Shown: positions 17,049-25,938 of the stretch, piece after piece
Position numbering within the stretch: position 1 is the first letter of the stretch
How the letters are laid out: the number at the start of each line of letters is the position of its first letter
Assembly (NCBI GenBank): GCA_022819825.1
Contig: JAJEGM010000016.1
Location: forward strand, 1 to 64,000
Direction of reading: 5' to 3'
Length of the DNA: 64,000 nucleotides
Source of the DNA: Acidimicrobiia bacterium
GTDB taxonomy: Bacteria; Actinomycetota; Acidimicrobiia; Acidimicrobiales; Bin134
Program-made: the position numbers and the translations under genes
The notes under the pieces: model-generated
Databases searched by the model: none
What the model was told of the DNA's origin: nothing
The model's input: the letters and a program-made list of their open reading frames with translations, nothing else

Positions 17049-18131
17049 GTGGTTGCAGCAGCCGATCCCGTCGACTGGCGGCTGGCTGAGCGAGTAGCCA
17101 AAAAGGTGGGCGGCCACGAGCCATTCCTCGACTCCTATCGCTACCGCAGCCTCGCCCCCGAACTCGCCGAGTTCACCGCCCAAGCCGAGGAGATGGTGGC
17201 GGCCGAAACCGGGCTGAAGTCGATGTGCGGCGCGGCCCGGGCCCGTGTGACCACCCGAGCCGGATGGATTGACGCCAACGTGGCCTCCTTCCAGCGCCTG
17301 CTGCGCCCGGTGACCGACAAGATGGCCGAGCGGATGTCGGCCTCGTGGTTCGCCCCGGTGGCCCAGCGGGTGAGCGGCACTGAGATGGGGGCGGTGCTGG
17401 GCTGGATGTCTACCCGGGTGCTGGGCCAGTACGACCTGCTCATCATCGAGGACGACCGGCCCGAGGACCAGGACATGGTCTATTACGTGGGCCCCAACGT
17501 GATGGCGCTCGAGCACAAGCACGGATTCGACCCCCGCCAGTTCCGGCTGTGGCTGGCCCTGCACGAGACCACCCACCGGGCCCAGTTCACCGGCATCGAG
17601 TGGCTGCGGCCCCACTTCCTGGGCCTGGTTCAAGAGGCCCTCGATACCGCCGAGCCCGACCTGGAGCATTTCAAGCAGGTGGCCAAGCAGGTGATGGACG
17701 CCCGGCGGCGGGGCGAGGATCTGCTGGCCGACGGGGGCCTCCCCGCCCTTTTGGCCACCCCCGAGCAGAAGGTGGTGCTGGACCGCATCGGCGGCATGAT
17801 GAGCCTGCTGGAAGGCCACGGCGACGTGACCATGGACCGGGCCGGAGCCGGCCGCATCCCCGACGCCACCCGGTTCGCCCGGGTGCTGCGCCAACGCCGC
17901 AACTCGGCCAAGGGAGTGTCCAAGCTGGTGCAGCGCATGATCGGCATCGAGGCCAAGCTGAACCAGTACGCCGCCGGCGAGGCGTTTATTGAGATGGTAG
18001 AAGCCAGAGGCGGCCCCGAACTCTTGAACCGGGCGTGGGAGTGTTCCGAACGCCTCCCCACCATGACCGAGATCCGCAACCCGCAGCAATGGATCGACCG
18101 GGTCAACGGCACCCCTGCCCTGGCCAGCTGA
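17049..18131 (+). CDS. DUF2342 zinc-dependent metalloprotease-like protein
   Basis: The 360-residue protein belongs to the actinobacterial DUF2342 group, often annotated as a zinc metalloprotease or F420-biosynthesis-associated protein. The sequence shows LHETTHRAQF near residue 173, an HExxH-type motif, within a mostly helical protein. The early stretch WIDANVASFQRLLRP is another family mark. It starts at GTG 17049. As in many actinobacteria it directly precedes tilS and hpt. No signal peptide; cytoplasmic. Its substrate is unknown. Confidence 0.82.
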   Translation: MVAAADPVDWRLAERVAKKVGGHEPFLDSYRYRSLAPELAEFTAQAEEMVAAETGLKSMCGAARARVTTRAGWIDANVASFQRLLRPVTDKMAERMSASWFAPVAQRVSGTEMGAVLGWMSTRVLGQYDLLIIEDDRPEDQDMVYYVGPNVMALEHKHGFDPRQFRLWLALHETTHRAQFTGIEWLRPHFLGLVQEALDTAEPDLEHFKQVAKQVMDARRRGEDLLADGGLPALLATPEQKVVLDRIGGMMSLLEGHGDVTMDRAGAGRIPDATRFARVLRQRRNSAKGVSKLVQRMIGIEAKLNQYAAGEAFIEMVEARGGPELLNRAWECSERLPTMTEIRNPQQWIDRVNGTPALAS

Positions 18132-18162
18132 ACGCGTCGGCCACCGCGGCGCAGCCAGCCTG

Positions 18163-19035
18163 ATGATTTCCGACCTTCTGGCCCGCTGCACCTTTCCCTC
18201 TGCTGGCCCCTCCCCGGGCACGGCAGTGGACTGCGCGGTGTCGGGCGGGCCGGATTCGCTGGCGCTTTTGGTGCTGGCCTCCGAGGCAGGCTGCAAGGTG
18301 ACCGCCTGGCATGTGGACCACGGCCTGCGGCCCGGCTCAGCGGGCGAGACCGAGGTGGTGGCTCAGGCGGCAACCCGCTGGGGGGCGGCCTTCGAAGCCC
18401 GCACCGCCCACTGCGAACCCGGCCCCAATCTGGAAGCCCGAGCCCGGGAAGCCCGCTATCAAGTGCTGCCCGAAGGGGTGCTCACCGGCCACACCGCGGA
18501 TGACCAAGCCGAGACGGTGTTGTTGAACCTCATGCGGGGAGCAGGCCTGGACGGTTTGGCCGGCATCGACCCTGCCCGACGCCCGCTGCTGGCGTTGCGC
18601 CGCCACGAGACCCAAGCGCTGTGCGACTCCCTCGGATTAGAGCCGGTGCAAGACCCGTCCAACCTCGACCCCGCCCACCGCCGCAACCGAGTCCGCCACG
18701 AGCTGCTGCCGCTGCTTTGCGACATCGCCGATCGCGACGTGGTGCCGATCATCTCCCGGGGCGCGGGCTTGATGGGCGGCATCCGCGACCTGCTCGACGA
18801 GCTGGCCGCGGCCATCGACCCCACCGACGCCAAGGCGATGGCCGAGGCCCCCGAGCCCCTGGCCCAAATGGCGCTGCGGCGGTGGATCCAGCGGGAAACC
18901 AGCGCCGAGCATCCCCCAGATGCCGCCGCCATTGACCGGGTCATGGCCGTGGTCCGAAACGAGATTCGATCCACTGAAATTGGCGGAGGCTGGCGGGTTA
19001 CCCGATCTTCCCAACGGCTCGGCCTCCAAAGATAA
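18163..19035 (+). CDS. tilS: tRNA(Ile)-lysidine synthase
   Basis: The 290-residue enzyme attaches lysine to C34 of the CAU-anticodon tRNA-Ile so that it reads AUA. The PP-loop ATP motif SGGPDS is at residues 28-33. WHVDHGLR and TGHTADDQAETVLLNLMRG are family-specific. It is short because it lacks the C-terminal domains of E. coli TilS, as is usual in actinobacteria. It sits between the DUF2342 gene and hpt, the conserved order. Confidence 0.92.
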   Translation: MISDLLARCTFPSAGPSPGTAVDCAVSGGPDSLALLVLASEAGCKVTAWHVDHGLRPGSAGETEVVAQAATRWGAAFEARTAHCEPGPNLEARAREARYQVLPEGVLTGHTADDQAETVLLNLMRGAGLDGLAGIDPARRPLLALRRHETQALCDSLGLEPVQDPSNLDPAHRRNRVRHELLPLLCDIADRDVVPIISRGAGLMGGIRDLLDELAAAIDPTDAKAMAEAPEPLAQMALRRWIQRETSAEHPPDAAAIDRVMAVVRNEIRSTEIGGGWRVTRSSQRLGLQR

Positions 19036-19055
19036 GCACCACTAGGTTGGCCCTC

Positions 19056-19613
19056 GTGTCCACCGAGGCGACCACCGGCAACGGCGACCCCGGCCCGATC
19101 CTGATCTCCAACGGCGAGCTGACAACCTGCATCGCCGACCTCGGTTCCCGCATCACCGCCGACTACCAGGGCCGAGCTCCCCTGCTGGTGGGCGTGCTCA
19201 AAGGCGCCTTCATGTTCATGGCCGATCTGGCCCGAGCCATCGACCTCCCCGTGGAGTTCGACTTCATGGCGGTTTCGTCCTACGGCAGCTCCACCCGCAC
19301 CAGCGGCGTGGTGAGGATTGTCAAAGACCTCGACCTCGACTTGGCCGGGCGCGACGTGATCTTGGTGGAAGACATCATCGACAGCGGCTTGACCCTCAAC
19401 TACCTCCGCAAGAATCTGGCCGCCCGCAACCCGGCCAGCCTGGAAGTGTGCGCCCTACTCGTCCGCAAGGGCCGCCAGTACGAAGACCTCGATCTGCGCT
19501 ACGTGGGGTTCGAGATCCCGCCCGACTTCGTGGTGGGCTACGGCCTCGACGTGGGCGAGCGCTACCGCCAACTCCCCCACATCTGCCAATACCAGCCGAA
19601 CAGCAATTCATAG
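19056..19613 (+). CDS. hpt: Hypoxanthine-guanine phosphoribosyltransferase
   Basis: The enzyme salvages hypoxanthine and guanine using PRPP. The PRPP loop VILVEDIIDSGLTL lies near residue 105 and the purine-side region DFVVGYGLDVGERYRQLPHI at the C-terminus. I prefer the GTG at 19056 (MSTEATTG), with AGG nine bases upstream, over the TTG at 19047, which has no room for a ribosome site. In many actinobacteria ftsH follows; here a pilus operon follows after 100 bases. Confidence 0.93.
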   Translation: MSTEATTGNGDPGPILISNGELTTCIADLGSRITADYQGRAPLLVGVLKGAFMFMADLARAIDLPVEFDFMAVSSYGSSTRTSGVVRIVKDLDLDLAGRDVILVEDIIDSGLTLNYLRKNLAARNPASLEVCALLVRKGRQYEDLDLRYVGFEIPPDFVVGYGLDVGERYRQLPHICQYQPNSNS

Positions 19614-19713
19614 AAATATCTGAAATACATCTTGCTTCAGCAGGCAAGGTGTGGCAGATTGGCCACATCGGAGCGACTAGACGGCTCCCTCCCCGACCTT
19701 CCGGACACAACCC

Positions 19714-20508
19714 ATGCGGATGGCAAGCGAGGATCGCCGACGACAGCTCCCCTGGGTGGCCCTCGGGCTGACCGTCACTCTCACTGCGGCGATCATCTTC
19801 GCCCTGTGGGCATCGTCACTAAGCAGCCGCACTGCGGTGGCGGTGGCTGCCCGTGAAATCTCCTCCGGCTCGACTGTTGAGATCGAAGACCTCCGAGCCG
19901 TGGAAGTCGCCAGCGGCCAAGGAGCGGGATTTGTACCGATGGCCGATTTGGAATTCGTGGTGGGCCGGACCGTCCGAACCTCTATTCCCGAGGGGGCAAT
20001 TTTCCATCCGGGCATGTTGTCAACGAACTCGCTGATTGACCGAGGAGCAGCCGTCGTTGGCGCTGTGCTCCAGCCAGGCGAATATCCGATTGCCCATCTC
20101 AGCCCAGGGCAACCAGTTGGGGTAGTGATAACGAGCCATTCCAACCAACCAAATGCCGTGGATCGAATTGACCGCGTGAATCGGACTGCATCGCCAGACA
20201 CTCTGGATGCGGCCATCCAAGCCACGGTCGCCGAAGTGAGTGAAATCCGGGAATCAGGCCGACAAGCGCTTTTTCTCTCGTTACTGGCCTCCGCTGACGA
20301 CGCAGTGGTCATCAGCAAGGCAGCTGCGTCCAACGAGCTGCGCCTAATCCTCTTGCCCAACAAGTCCCAACAAGCCTCTCGGGGAGAGCAACGAGATGAC
20401 TCCCAAGAAGCCTCTCGGGGAGAGCAACGAGATGACTCCCAAGAAGTCTCTCAAGTGGCTGGCAGGCTGACGAGGTCTCACCAGGTAGTGGCTAGGACAG
20501 GTCCATGA
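19714..20508 (+). CDS. CpaB-like SAF-domain protein of the Tad pilus operon
   Basis: The 264-residue protein has one N-terminal membrane segment (about residues 13-32) followed by a SAF-like domain (VAVAAREISSGSTVEIEDL, then TSIPEGAIFHPGML). This resembles CpaB/RcpC, the periplasmic or wall-side component of Flp pilus assembly. The C-terminus contains a 12-residue unit, SQ(E)ASRGEQRDD, present twice and begun a third time, encoded by a 36-base tandem repeat. Its stop overlaps the next start in an ATGA. It is the first gene of the pilus operon. Confidence 0.75.
   Translation: MRMASEDRRRQLPWVALGLTVTLTAAIIFALWASSLSSRTAVAVAAREISSGSTVEIEDLRAVEVASGQGAGFVPMADLEFVVGRTVRTSIPEGAIFHPGMLSTNSLIDRGAAVVGAVLQPGEYPIAHLSPGQPVGVVITSHSNQPNAVDRIDRVNRTASPDTLDAAIQATVAEVSEIRESGRQALFLSLLASADDAVVISKAAASNELRLILLPNKSQQASRGEQRDDSQEASRGEQRDDSQEVSQVAGRLTRSHQVVARTGP
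20365..20452 (+). repeat. 36-base in-frame tandem repeat, about 2.4 copies
   Basis: Unit 1 spans 20365-20400 and unit 2 20401-20436; they differ at one base. A diverged partial unit 3 starts at 20437. Each unit encodes 12 residues of a charged, Gln-rich tail in the CpaB-like protein. As 36 is a multiple of three, copy-number change would lengthen or shorten the tail without a frameshift. Confidence 0.9.
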
Positions 20509-21251
20509 GCATCATCGCAGTGGGCAGTGCAAAGGCCAGTCCCGGTGCCACCAGCTTGTCGGTTGGACTCGGACTGTCATGGGAGTGGACCACCGGGCGA
20601 CGAGCGGTTTTGGTTGAAGCGGACGGAGATGGCGGGGTCTTGGCGGCGCGTTTTGGACTGGCCCCCGTACCGTCTTTAGTGGAGTTATCGGGAACAGCCC
20701 GACATGAGCTGACCATGGCTCGGCTTCAAGCCAGCTGCCAGTTGCTGGCTGGCCAATTGCCCACCCTCGTTGCTCCAGGGTGTGGAGAAACCACAACGTT
20801 GGTTCTCGCTTCACTGGCGAAGCGATTGACAGATGGCTTTGGCCTCCTTGACGACATCGACGCGGTCGTTGACGTTGGCCGAATACGGCCTCACTCCCCC
20901 GCTGCCGAACTCATTGAACACTGCGATCTGCTGGTGCTTGTTACTAGACCTTGCTTCGATCAGCTCGTGCCCCTCGTCCACCAGGCCCGCAGGACCATCT
21001 CCCACGACATTCCCACCACACTGGTATGCGTTGGCGACCGCCCCTATTCGCCAACAGAGATGGCAAAGGCCTGTCAACTCGACCTCCTCGGCGTGATGGC
21101 CTACGAACGAAGAATCGCCCAAGCTCTGGAAAGGGGGTTGCCTCCCCATCAGCGCCATCGCCGGCTGCTGATGTGGCGTACCCTGACCGAGCTCGTCCAT
21201 CGAATCCAGTTCCGCTTGCAGGCTGCGCCAGCCGGTCGCGAGGCGGCGTAG
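20505..21251 (+). CDS. CpaE/MinD-like P-loop ATPase of the Tad pilus operon
   Basis: The 248-residue protein has the ParA/MinD layout: an N-terminal strand IIAVGSAKASPGATSLSVGL in the deviant Walker A position, EADGDGG as the switch-like Asp strand, DAVVDVGRI, and LLVLVTRPCFDQL. The Walker A is degenerate, lacking the KGGxGKT core, so ATP binding may be weak or altered. CpaE-type proteins place the pilus machine in the cell. Start overlaps the previous stop (ATGA) and its stop overlaps the tadA GTG. Confidence 0.72.
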   Translation: MSIIAVGSAKASPGATSLSVGLGLSWEWTTGRRAVLVEADGDGGVLAARFGLAPVPSLVELSGTARHELTMARLQASCQLLAGQLPTLVAPGCGETTTLVLASLAKRLTDGFGLLDDIDAVVDVGRIRPHSPAAELIEHCDLLVLVTRPCFDQLVPLVHQARRTISHDIPTTLVCVGDRPYSPTEMAKACQLDLLGVMAYERRIAQALERGLPPHQRHRRLLMWRTLTELVHRIQFRLQAAPAGREAA

Positions 21252-22555
21252 TGGCCTGTCCCCACGTTGAACGCGTACTTGCCGTGGTCACCCAAAGACT
21301 CGACCAGACGGAGACAGACCGACTCGGCGACCGGCATGAACAAATGGCTCTGGCCGGACACTTCATACATGAAGCCCTTGACATGATCGCCGCCGATCGG
21401 GCGAGGGCGTTTCTCACCCCGATTGGCGAAGCCGATGAGTCGCGCATTGCCGACGAAGTGCTGGCCACGTTGTTCGGCCTTGGGCCTATCGAACGGTTGT
21501 TGGCCGATGAGTCGGTCGAAAACATAAGTGTGAACGGGTGCGACACGGTTTGGGTTCAATATGCCGGTGGCGTCAAACGTCGAGCCGAGGCCATCGCCGA
21601 GTCGGACGACGAATTGGTTGCGCTGATACGCAAGGCGGCTGCTCGGCTCGGACGCAATGAACGGCGGTTCGACATCGCCAACCCGTTTCTGGACCTACGG
21701 CTGCCCGACGGGTCCCGTTTGAATGCGGTGATGGCGGTCTCAGAACGCCCTGCGGTGTCAATTCGACGCCACCGCCACGAGCAGGTCACCTTGGCCGACT
21801 TGTGCGAGCTGGGAACAGTGGACAAGACGCTCCGGGATTTCTTGTACGCCGCAGTGAGAGCCCGGATGAGCATCATCGTGTGCGGTGGGACCAACGCGGG
21901 AAAGACGACACTCCTGCGCGCACTTCTCAACGCCTGCGACCCCGATGAGCGGCTGATCACCATTGAAGACCGACTGGAGTTGTGCCTGGCCGCAGACCCA
22001 GACCGGCATCGCGACGTGATCGAGCTGGAAACCCGGACAGCCAACATTGAGGGAACCGGTGAGATCACCATGCAGCAGTTGGTGCGCAACGCGCTGGCCA
22101 TGTCTCCCGACCGGTTGATTGTCGGCGAGGTGCGAGGGTCCGAGGTGGTGGACATGCTTTCGGCGCTGTCCACCGGAAACGACGGCTCAATGTGCACCAT
22201 CCACGCCAACTCTTCTCAGGCAGCGTTTAACAAGATTGCCACCTACGCCTTGCGATCCACGGAACGCATCCCGGTAGAGGCCACCAACCGCATGATCGCG
22301 GAGAGCATCGACTTCGTTGTCCATATCAGCAGGGGAAAGAACGGGCAACGTCAAGTGGGATCGGTGCGGGAGGTCACCGGCACCTCACTGGGAGAAGTCA
22401 ACAGCGCGGAGGTGTTTGCATCCAACGGGTCGTGCCCGGCCCGACCAGGTTCCCCTTTACGACCGACCACTCAACAGCGTTTGGCCGATATCGGCTTCGA
22501 CTACTCCCCCCCAGGGCAGGAATCGGCACCAGAGGACCAGCAATGTCCTCTCTGA
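21251..22555 (+). CDS. tadA: Tad/Flp pilus secretion ATPase TadA (CpaF)
   Basis: The 434-residue hexameric traffic ATPase powers pilin assembly at the inner face of the membrane. Walker A is GGTNAGKTTLLRALL; also seen are TIEDRLEL (Asp box), IVGEVRGSEVVDML (Walker B) and CTIHANSSQAAF (His box). The reading frame is open back to 20951, but GTG at 21251, overlapping the upstream TAG, gives the normal N-terminus ACPHVERVLAVV. The C-terminus continues 13 bases into tadB. Confidence 0.92.
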   Translation: MACPHVERVLAVVTQRLDQTETDRLGDRHEQMALAGHFIHEALDMIAADRARAFLTPIGEADESRIADEVLATLFGLGPIERLLADESVENISVNGCDTVWVQYAGGVKRRAEAIAESDDELVALIRKAAARLGRNERRFDIANPFLDLRLPDGSRLNAVMAVSERPAVSIRRHRHEQVTLADLCELGTVDKTLRDFLYAAVRARMSIIVCGGTNAGKTTLLRALLNACDPDERLITIEDRLELCLAADPDRHRDVIELETRTANIEGTGEITMQQLVRNALAMSPDRLIVGEVRGSEVVDMLSALSTGNDGSMCTIHANSSQAAFNKIATYALRSTERIPVEATNRMIAESIDFVVHISRGKNGQRQVGSVREVTGTSLGEVNSAEVFASNGSCPARPGSPLRPTTQQRLADIGFDYSPPGQESAPEDQQCPL

Positions 22556-23430
22556 TTGGAGCGCTGATCGGAGCAGCACTGGGCTGCGGAATTTTCGTCA
22601 CCGCACTGGGCTGGCGCGGCTTCCTTGCCCCGCCAAAGGCACTTGGCTGGAGGCTCTTTGGAGAGTTCCAATGGGCGCCCACGTCAATCGTGTTCCGCTC
22701 GGCCATTGCTCTTGCCGGTTCCTTAGCGGCATTTGCACTGACCGGATGGCTCGTTGCCGGCCTGACCGCAGGCATCGCTGGTTTCGTGTCGCCGACCCTC
22801 TTGAAGGCCAAGGCAATCCGCGACCAAGAAGTCAATCGAATGGCGGCCTTGGCTACTTGGGTGGAGATGGTCCGGGACACGTGCAGTGCAGCATCCGGGA
22901 TTACCGAGACATTGAAGGCCACAGCAGAAGCCGCTCCAGCGGTCGTGCGGGCCCAGGTCAAGCAACTCGCCGCCCGGGCTGAGCGGGAGCCTCTATGTGA
23001 TGCCCTGGCCAAATTTGCCGATGAGGTAAACCACGCAGTGGCTGACACCGTTGCGGTCACACTCGGATTGGCAGCGGCCAACCAAGTGGGGTCATTGCAG
23101 GAAATGTTGGGCGATCTGGCCGAGAACACTCGCCAAGAAGTGTCGATGCGACTGAGGATTGAGGCGTCTCGAGCTCGGCAATTCACCTCCGCCCGCTTCA
23201 TTGCCGTCGTCGTCGCGGTGTTTTCCATTGCCATGGTGATCTTCAACAGGTCGTACTTGACGCCCTTCGACACCCTGTCGGGGCAGATTGCCCTCGCCGG
23301 GATCGGCGGGCTGTTCCTCGGATCGGAATTCGCCCTTGTACAGATGAGCCGGTTCAACACCCCGCCCCGGACCCTCGAGGTTCATCGAACTCCTCCGACC
23401 CTGAGCGTGGTCAAGGGACACTCAGAATGA
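22543..23430 (+). CDS. tadB: Tad pilus membrane platform protein TadB (T2SS F domain)
   Basis: The 295-residue protein has membrane segments near residues 4-22 and 48-80 and two near the C-terminus, around a cytoplasmic helical F domain (ATWVEMVRDTCSAASGITETL; ALAKFADEVNHAVADT). TadB and TadC form the platform that couples TadA to pilin. ATG 22543 is chosen over an in-frame ATG at 22432 because the latter overlaps tadA by 124 bases and adds 37 non-conserved residues. Confidence 0.85.
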   Translation: MSSLIGALIGAALGCGIFVTALGWRGFLAPPKALGWRLFGEFQWAPTSIVFRSAIALAGSLAAFALTGWLVAGLTAGIAGFVSPTLLKAKAIRDQEVNRMAALATWVEMVRDTCSAASGITETLKATAEAAPAVVRAQVKQLAARAEREPLCDALAKFADEVNHAVADTVAVTLGLAAANQVGSLQEMLGDLAENTRQEVSMRLRIEASRARQFTSARFIAVVVAVFSIAMVIFNRSYLTPFDTLSGQIALAGIGGLFLGSEFALVQMSRFNTPPRTLEVHRTPPTLSVVKGHSE

Positions 23431-24305
23431 CAATCGGAATGGTGTTGGGCACCATGATCGGAGTCGGTCTCGCCATGGCCTGTTGGGGGCTGTTTCCTCC
23501 CCGCGAGCCATTGCAGGCCCGTCTGAGCGAGCTTGGCCAGCGAACCGATGATGTCTACCAATCAAGAACCCGACGCGACCGACTAGGACGGGCCGCAGCA
23601 CGATCATTCGGTCCCTTGGTGTTTCGGGGCCGCCGAATCGACCGCGATCTGAGGGCTGCCGGCCAAAGCCTGGAAGAACTCGCAGTGGCCAAGCTGGGAA
23701 TGCTGGTGCTGGGCGCGGGGTTGCCGGTGGGAATTTGGATAGTTGCCTGGTTGGCTCGAGTGTGGATCTCTCCTGCGGCGGTTGTACTGGCATCCATCTT
23801 GGCCGGAGGACTGCTCTTTCTGGTCCCAGACTTGTCGCTGCGGGATAGAGCCCGATCTCGGCGTCGCGAGCTACGCGACCAGATCAGCACGTACTTAGAT
23901 TTGATGGGCCTCCACCTGTCAGGAGGCTCGGGTATGGAACGGGCGTTGGCCGAATCGGCGGCTCAGGGTTCGGCCTGGGGGTTTATCGAAATTGACAGGG
24001 CGCTGAGGCAAGCCCAGTTGGCCAACGAGCCACCATGGACTGCTCTCAAGAAGCTGGCTCAAGAACTTGGCTCAACGGAACTCGAGGAACTGGCCGCATG
24101 GCTGATGTTGGCCGGCACTTCCGGATCTCGGGTGCGATCGTCCTTGCATGTCAAAGCCCGAGGCTTGCGAGAGCGGGCTCTGAACGAGGCTGAGACTGAA
24201 GCCCAGCAGACCACCGAGCGCATGTCGCTCCCGGTTGTTCTGATGTTCTCGGCATTCCTGGGACTCATCGGCTACCCGGCAATTGTCGCGATTCTGAGCA
24301 CGTGA
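23427..24305 (+). CDS. tadC: Tad pilus membrane platform protein TadC (T2SS F domain)
   Basis: The 292-residue protein begins with a membrane segment, has two more near residues 90-135, then a cytoplasmic F domain (DQISTYLDLMGLHLSGGSGMERAL) and a C-terminal segment (LPVVLMFSAFLGLIGYPAIV). This is the TadC arrangement. ATGA overlap with tadB indicates translational coupling. Confidence 0.87.
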   Translation: MTIGMVLGTMIGVGLAMACWGLFPPREPLQARLSELGQRTDDVYQSRTRRDRLGRAAARSFGPLVFRGRRIDRDLRAAGQSLEELAVAKLGMLVLGAGLPVGIWIVAWLARVWISPAAVVLASILAGGLLFLVPDLSLRDRARSRRRELRDQISTYLDLMGLHLSGGSGMERALAESAAQGSAWGFIEIDRALRQAQLANEPPWTALKKLAQELGSTELEELAAWLMLAGTSGSRVRSSLHVKARGLRERALNEAETEAQQTTERMSLPVVLMFSAFLGLIGYPAIVAILST

Positions 24306-24381
24306 ATGCTCCAGCACGACATGACTCCAAAGTGCCAGCTTATCGGCGGCTTGAACCGCCCCAATCAAGACCTCACCGGAG

Positions 24382-24588
24382 ATGACATTGAGATTGTCCA
24401 TCAAGTTCTGTCAATTTGTCGCCGCAGCGCTGTCAGGACTCCAACAACGAGTCCACCGGGCGTGGCAAAGCGAGCGCGGAGACGTGACCTCGACAGTGAT
24501 CATCATCGCGGTCTTGGTAGCCGCAGCCGTTGCCGCTGGAGTGGTCATCACCACCTTTATCTCCGACCAGACCAGCAAGATCAGCTGA
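24382..24588 (+). CDS. Small Flp/pilin-like protein
   Basis: The 68-residue protein has a polar leader ending in SERG, then DVTSTVIIIAVLVAAAVAAG and ITTFISDQTSKIS: a single hydrophobic helix as in Flp-type pilins. Cleavage after Gly would release a peptide of about 35 residues. The Glu at +5 and the Tyr found in classical Flp pilins are missing. A GGAG sits directly against the ATG, so TTG at 24388 may be the true start. The gene lies after tadC, the usual place for pilins in some actinobacterial tad loci. Confidence 0.65.
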   Translation: MTLRLSIKFCQFVAAALSGLQQRVHRAWQSERGDVTSTVIIIAVLVAAAVAAGVVITTFISDQTSKIS

Positions 24589-24992
24589 TCAAGCAGGGCG
24601 AGGCCAACCAAAGAACCGAGGGCGAGCGTGGCGAGGTGACAACCGCAGTCCTCGCTATTCCCATTGCCATGCTCATAATTCTTCTGATTGTTCAAGCAGC
24701 CCTGGTCTCCCACGCCCAAGCCATAGTCGACGCAGCTGCCCAAGACGGCGCCCAAGCCGGCCAGGGGTCATCGGGGAACGAGGATGTGGCCCGAGCCGCT
24801 GCTCAGTCCACCATCGGAACGTATGCCGAAGACCTATTGTCGAACGTCCACATCTCTTCTCATACCAGCCGTTCGCAGCTCTCGGTGACCGTAGAGGCCG
24901 CGGTGAAGTCGCTGATCCCTGGATACAGGCCAACAATCTCTTCTACTGCCGCAGGTTCGCGCGAAGTCTTCATTCCCGTGAATCAAAGATGA
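24585..24992 (+). CDS. TadE-like minor pilin, probable CTG start
   Basis: The sequence ERGEVTTAVLAIPIAMLIILLIVQAALVSHAQAI is the TadE signature: RG, a hydrophobic helix, then a helix with alanine-rich DAAAQDGAQAG. A conventional start is lacking: the only nearby one (GTG 24636) lies at the cleavage motif and would remove the leader. CTG at 24585 forms a CTGA overlap with the pilin stop and gives a 16-residue leader MIKQGEANQRT... before RG, the normal length. I infer a coupled CTG start. The product is 135 residues. Confidence 0.7.
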   Translation: MIKQGEANQRTEGERGEVTTAVLAIPIAMLIILLIVQAALVSHAQAIVDAAAQDGAQAGQGSSGNEDVARAAAQSTIGTYAEDLLSNVHISSHTSRSQLSVTVEAAVKSLIPGYRPTISSTAAGSREVFIPVNQR

Positions 24993-25438
24993 ATCCCTGT
25001 CGCCGGTGGTGTAACCGGCTCGGCAATAGCCAGGAGCGAGGCAGCAGCGTGGTCGGGCTGACGGTTCTCACCCCGTTAATGGCCATGCTCTTGCTCTTCG
25101 TCGTGGCTGCCGGTCGAGTCGGTGTGGTCGAAAGCAAGTTGACAACCGCGGCCCGCAATGCGGCCCGGGCAGCAACACAATCCCAGTCGCCATCAGCAGC
25201 TCAGATGGCAGCAGTCACAACGGCAGAGTCCACCCTGAACCAGTTGGATATCGGCTGCCACAGGGGACCCCAAGTTCGTGTCCGGGAGATGAATCTTGGA
25301 CCAGGCGGCAAGGTTCATATCCAGGTTTCTTGCGCGGTGCGATTATCTGACCTGACTCTGCTCAAAATCCCCGGCAGCCGCACGGTTGTCGCTGAGTTCA
25401 CCTCTGTGGTGGACCACTATCGAAGCGGAGTCTCGTAG
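24989..25438 (+). CDS. TadE/TadF-like pseudopilin
   Basis: The 149-residue protein starts at ATG 24989, in an ATGA overlap with the previous gene. A leader of about 16 residues ends in QERG, followed by the hydrophobic helix SSVVGLTVLTPLMAMLLLFV and an Ala-rich helix (TTAARNAARAATQ). The remainder contains two Cys (GCHRG; VSCAV) that could form an extracellular disulfide. It fits a TadE/F pseudopilin. Confidence 0.75.
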   Translation: MNPCRRWCNRLGNSQERGSSVVGLTVLTPLMAMLLLFVVAAGRVGVVESKLTTAARNAARAATQSQSPSAAQMAAVTTAESTLNQLDIGCHRGPQVRVREMNLGPGGKVHIQVSCAVRLSDLTLLKIPGSRTVVAEFTSVVDHYRSGVS

Positions 25439-25440
25439 TT

Positions 25441-25938
25441 GTGTACTGGCGTACTTATCAATGGTGGCCTGGTTCTTTCCAACGGTGGAGACGTTGTCAA
25501 AGCCAGACCTGGGCTGGGACGTCGGGATGTCGTCAAAGAGGCCAGGTCAGCGTGTTCTTCGTTGTCTTAGCTGTCGCGCTGGTCATGCTCGGCGGTCTGG
25601 CGTACGACGGCGCCCAGATTCTGAACGCCAAGCGAACAGCTTCAGGATTAGCCCTAGAAGCAGCGAGAGCTGGTGCCCAGGCAATCTCAAGTGAGTCGAT
25701 TTACCAAGAGCCTGGGAACGTGTCCGTTGACCCGACGCTGGCTCAAGTCGCCGCCGCCGAATACCTCGGCCAGCACAAAAAGTGGTCGCTTTCGGTCCAG
25801 GGCGACACGGTTTCGACAACCGTCTGGTTGACCCAGCCTCTTCTGATCCTCTCAATGCTTGGCCTTGATTCACGCCAAGTGGCCGGCTCAGCCACCGCCC
25901 GAGCGGTCCGAGGCGTACAGACAGGAGATGACCTATGA
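25441..25938 (+). CDS. TadG/TadE-like pilus assembly protein
   Basis: The 165-residue protein starts at GTG 25441, two bases after the previous stop. RQRGQVSVFFVVLAVALVMLGGLAYDGAQILNAKRTA is the RG-helix signature of the Tad pseudopilin/TadG N-terminus. Unlike full-length TadG it lacks a von Willebrand domain. Its stop overlaps the ATG of the next gene in an ATGA. Confidence 0.72.
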   Translation: MYWRTYQWWPGSFQRWRRCQSQTWAGTSGCRQRGQVSVFFVVLAVALVMLGGLAYDGAQILNAKRTASGLALEAARAGAQAISSESIYQEPGNVSVDPTLAQVAAAEYLGQHKKWSLSVQGDTVSTTVWLTQPLLILSMLGLDSRQVAGSATARAVRGVQTGDDL

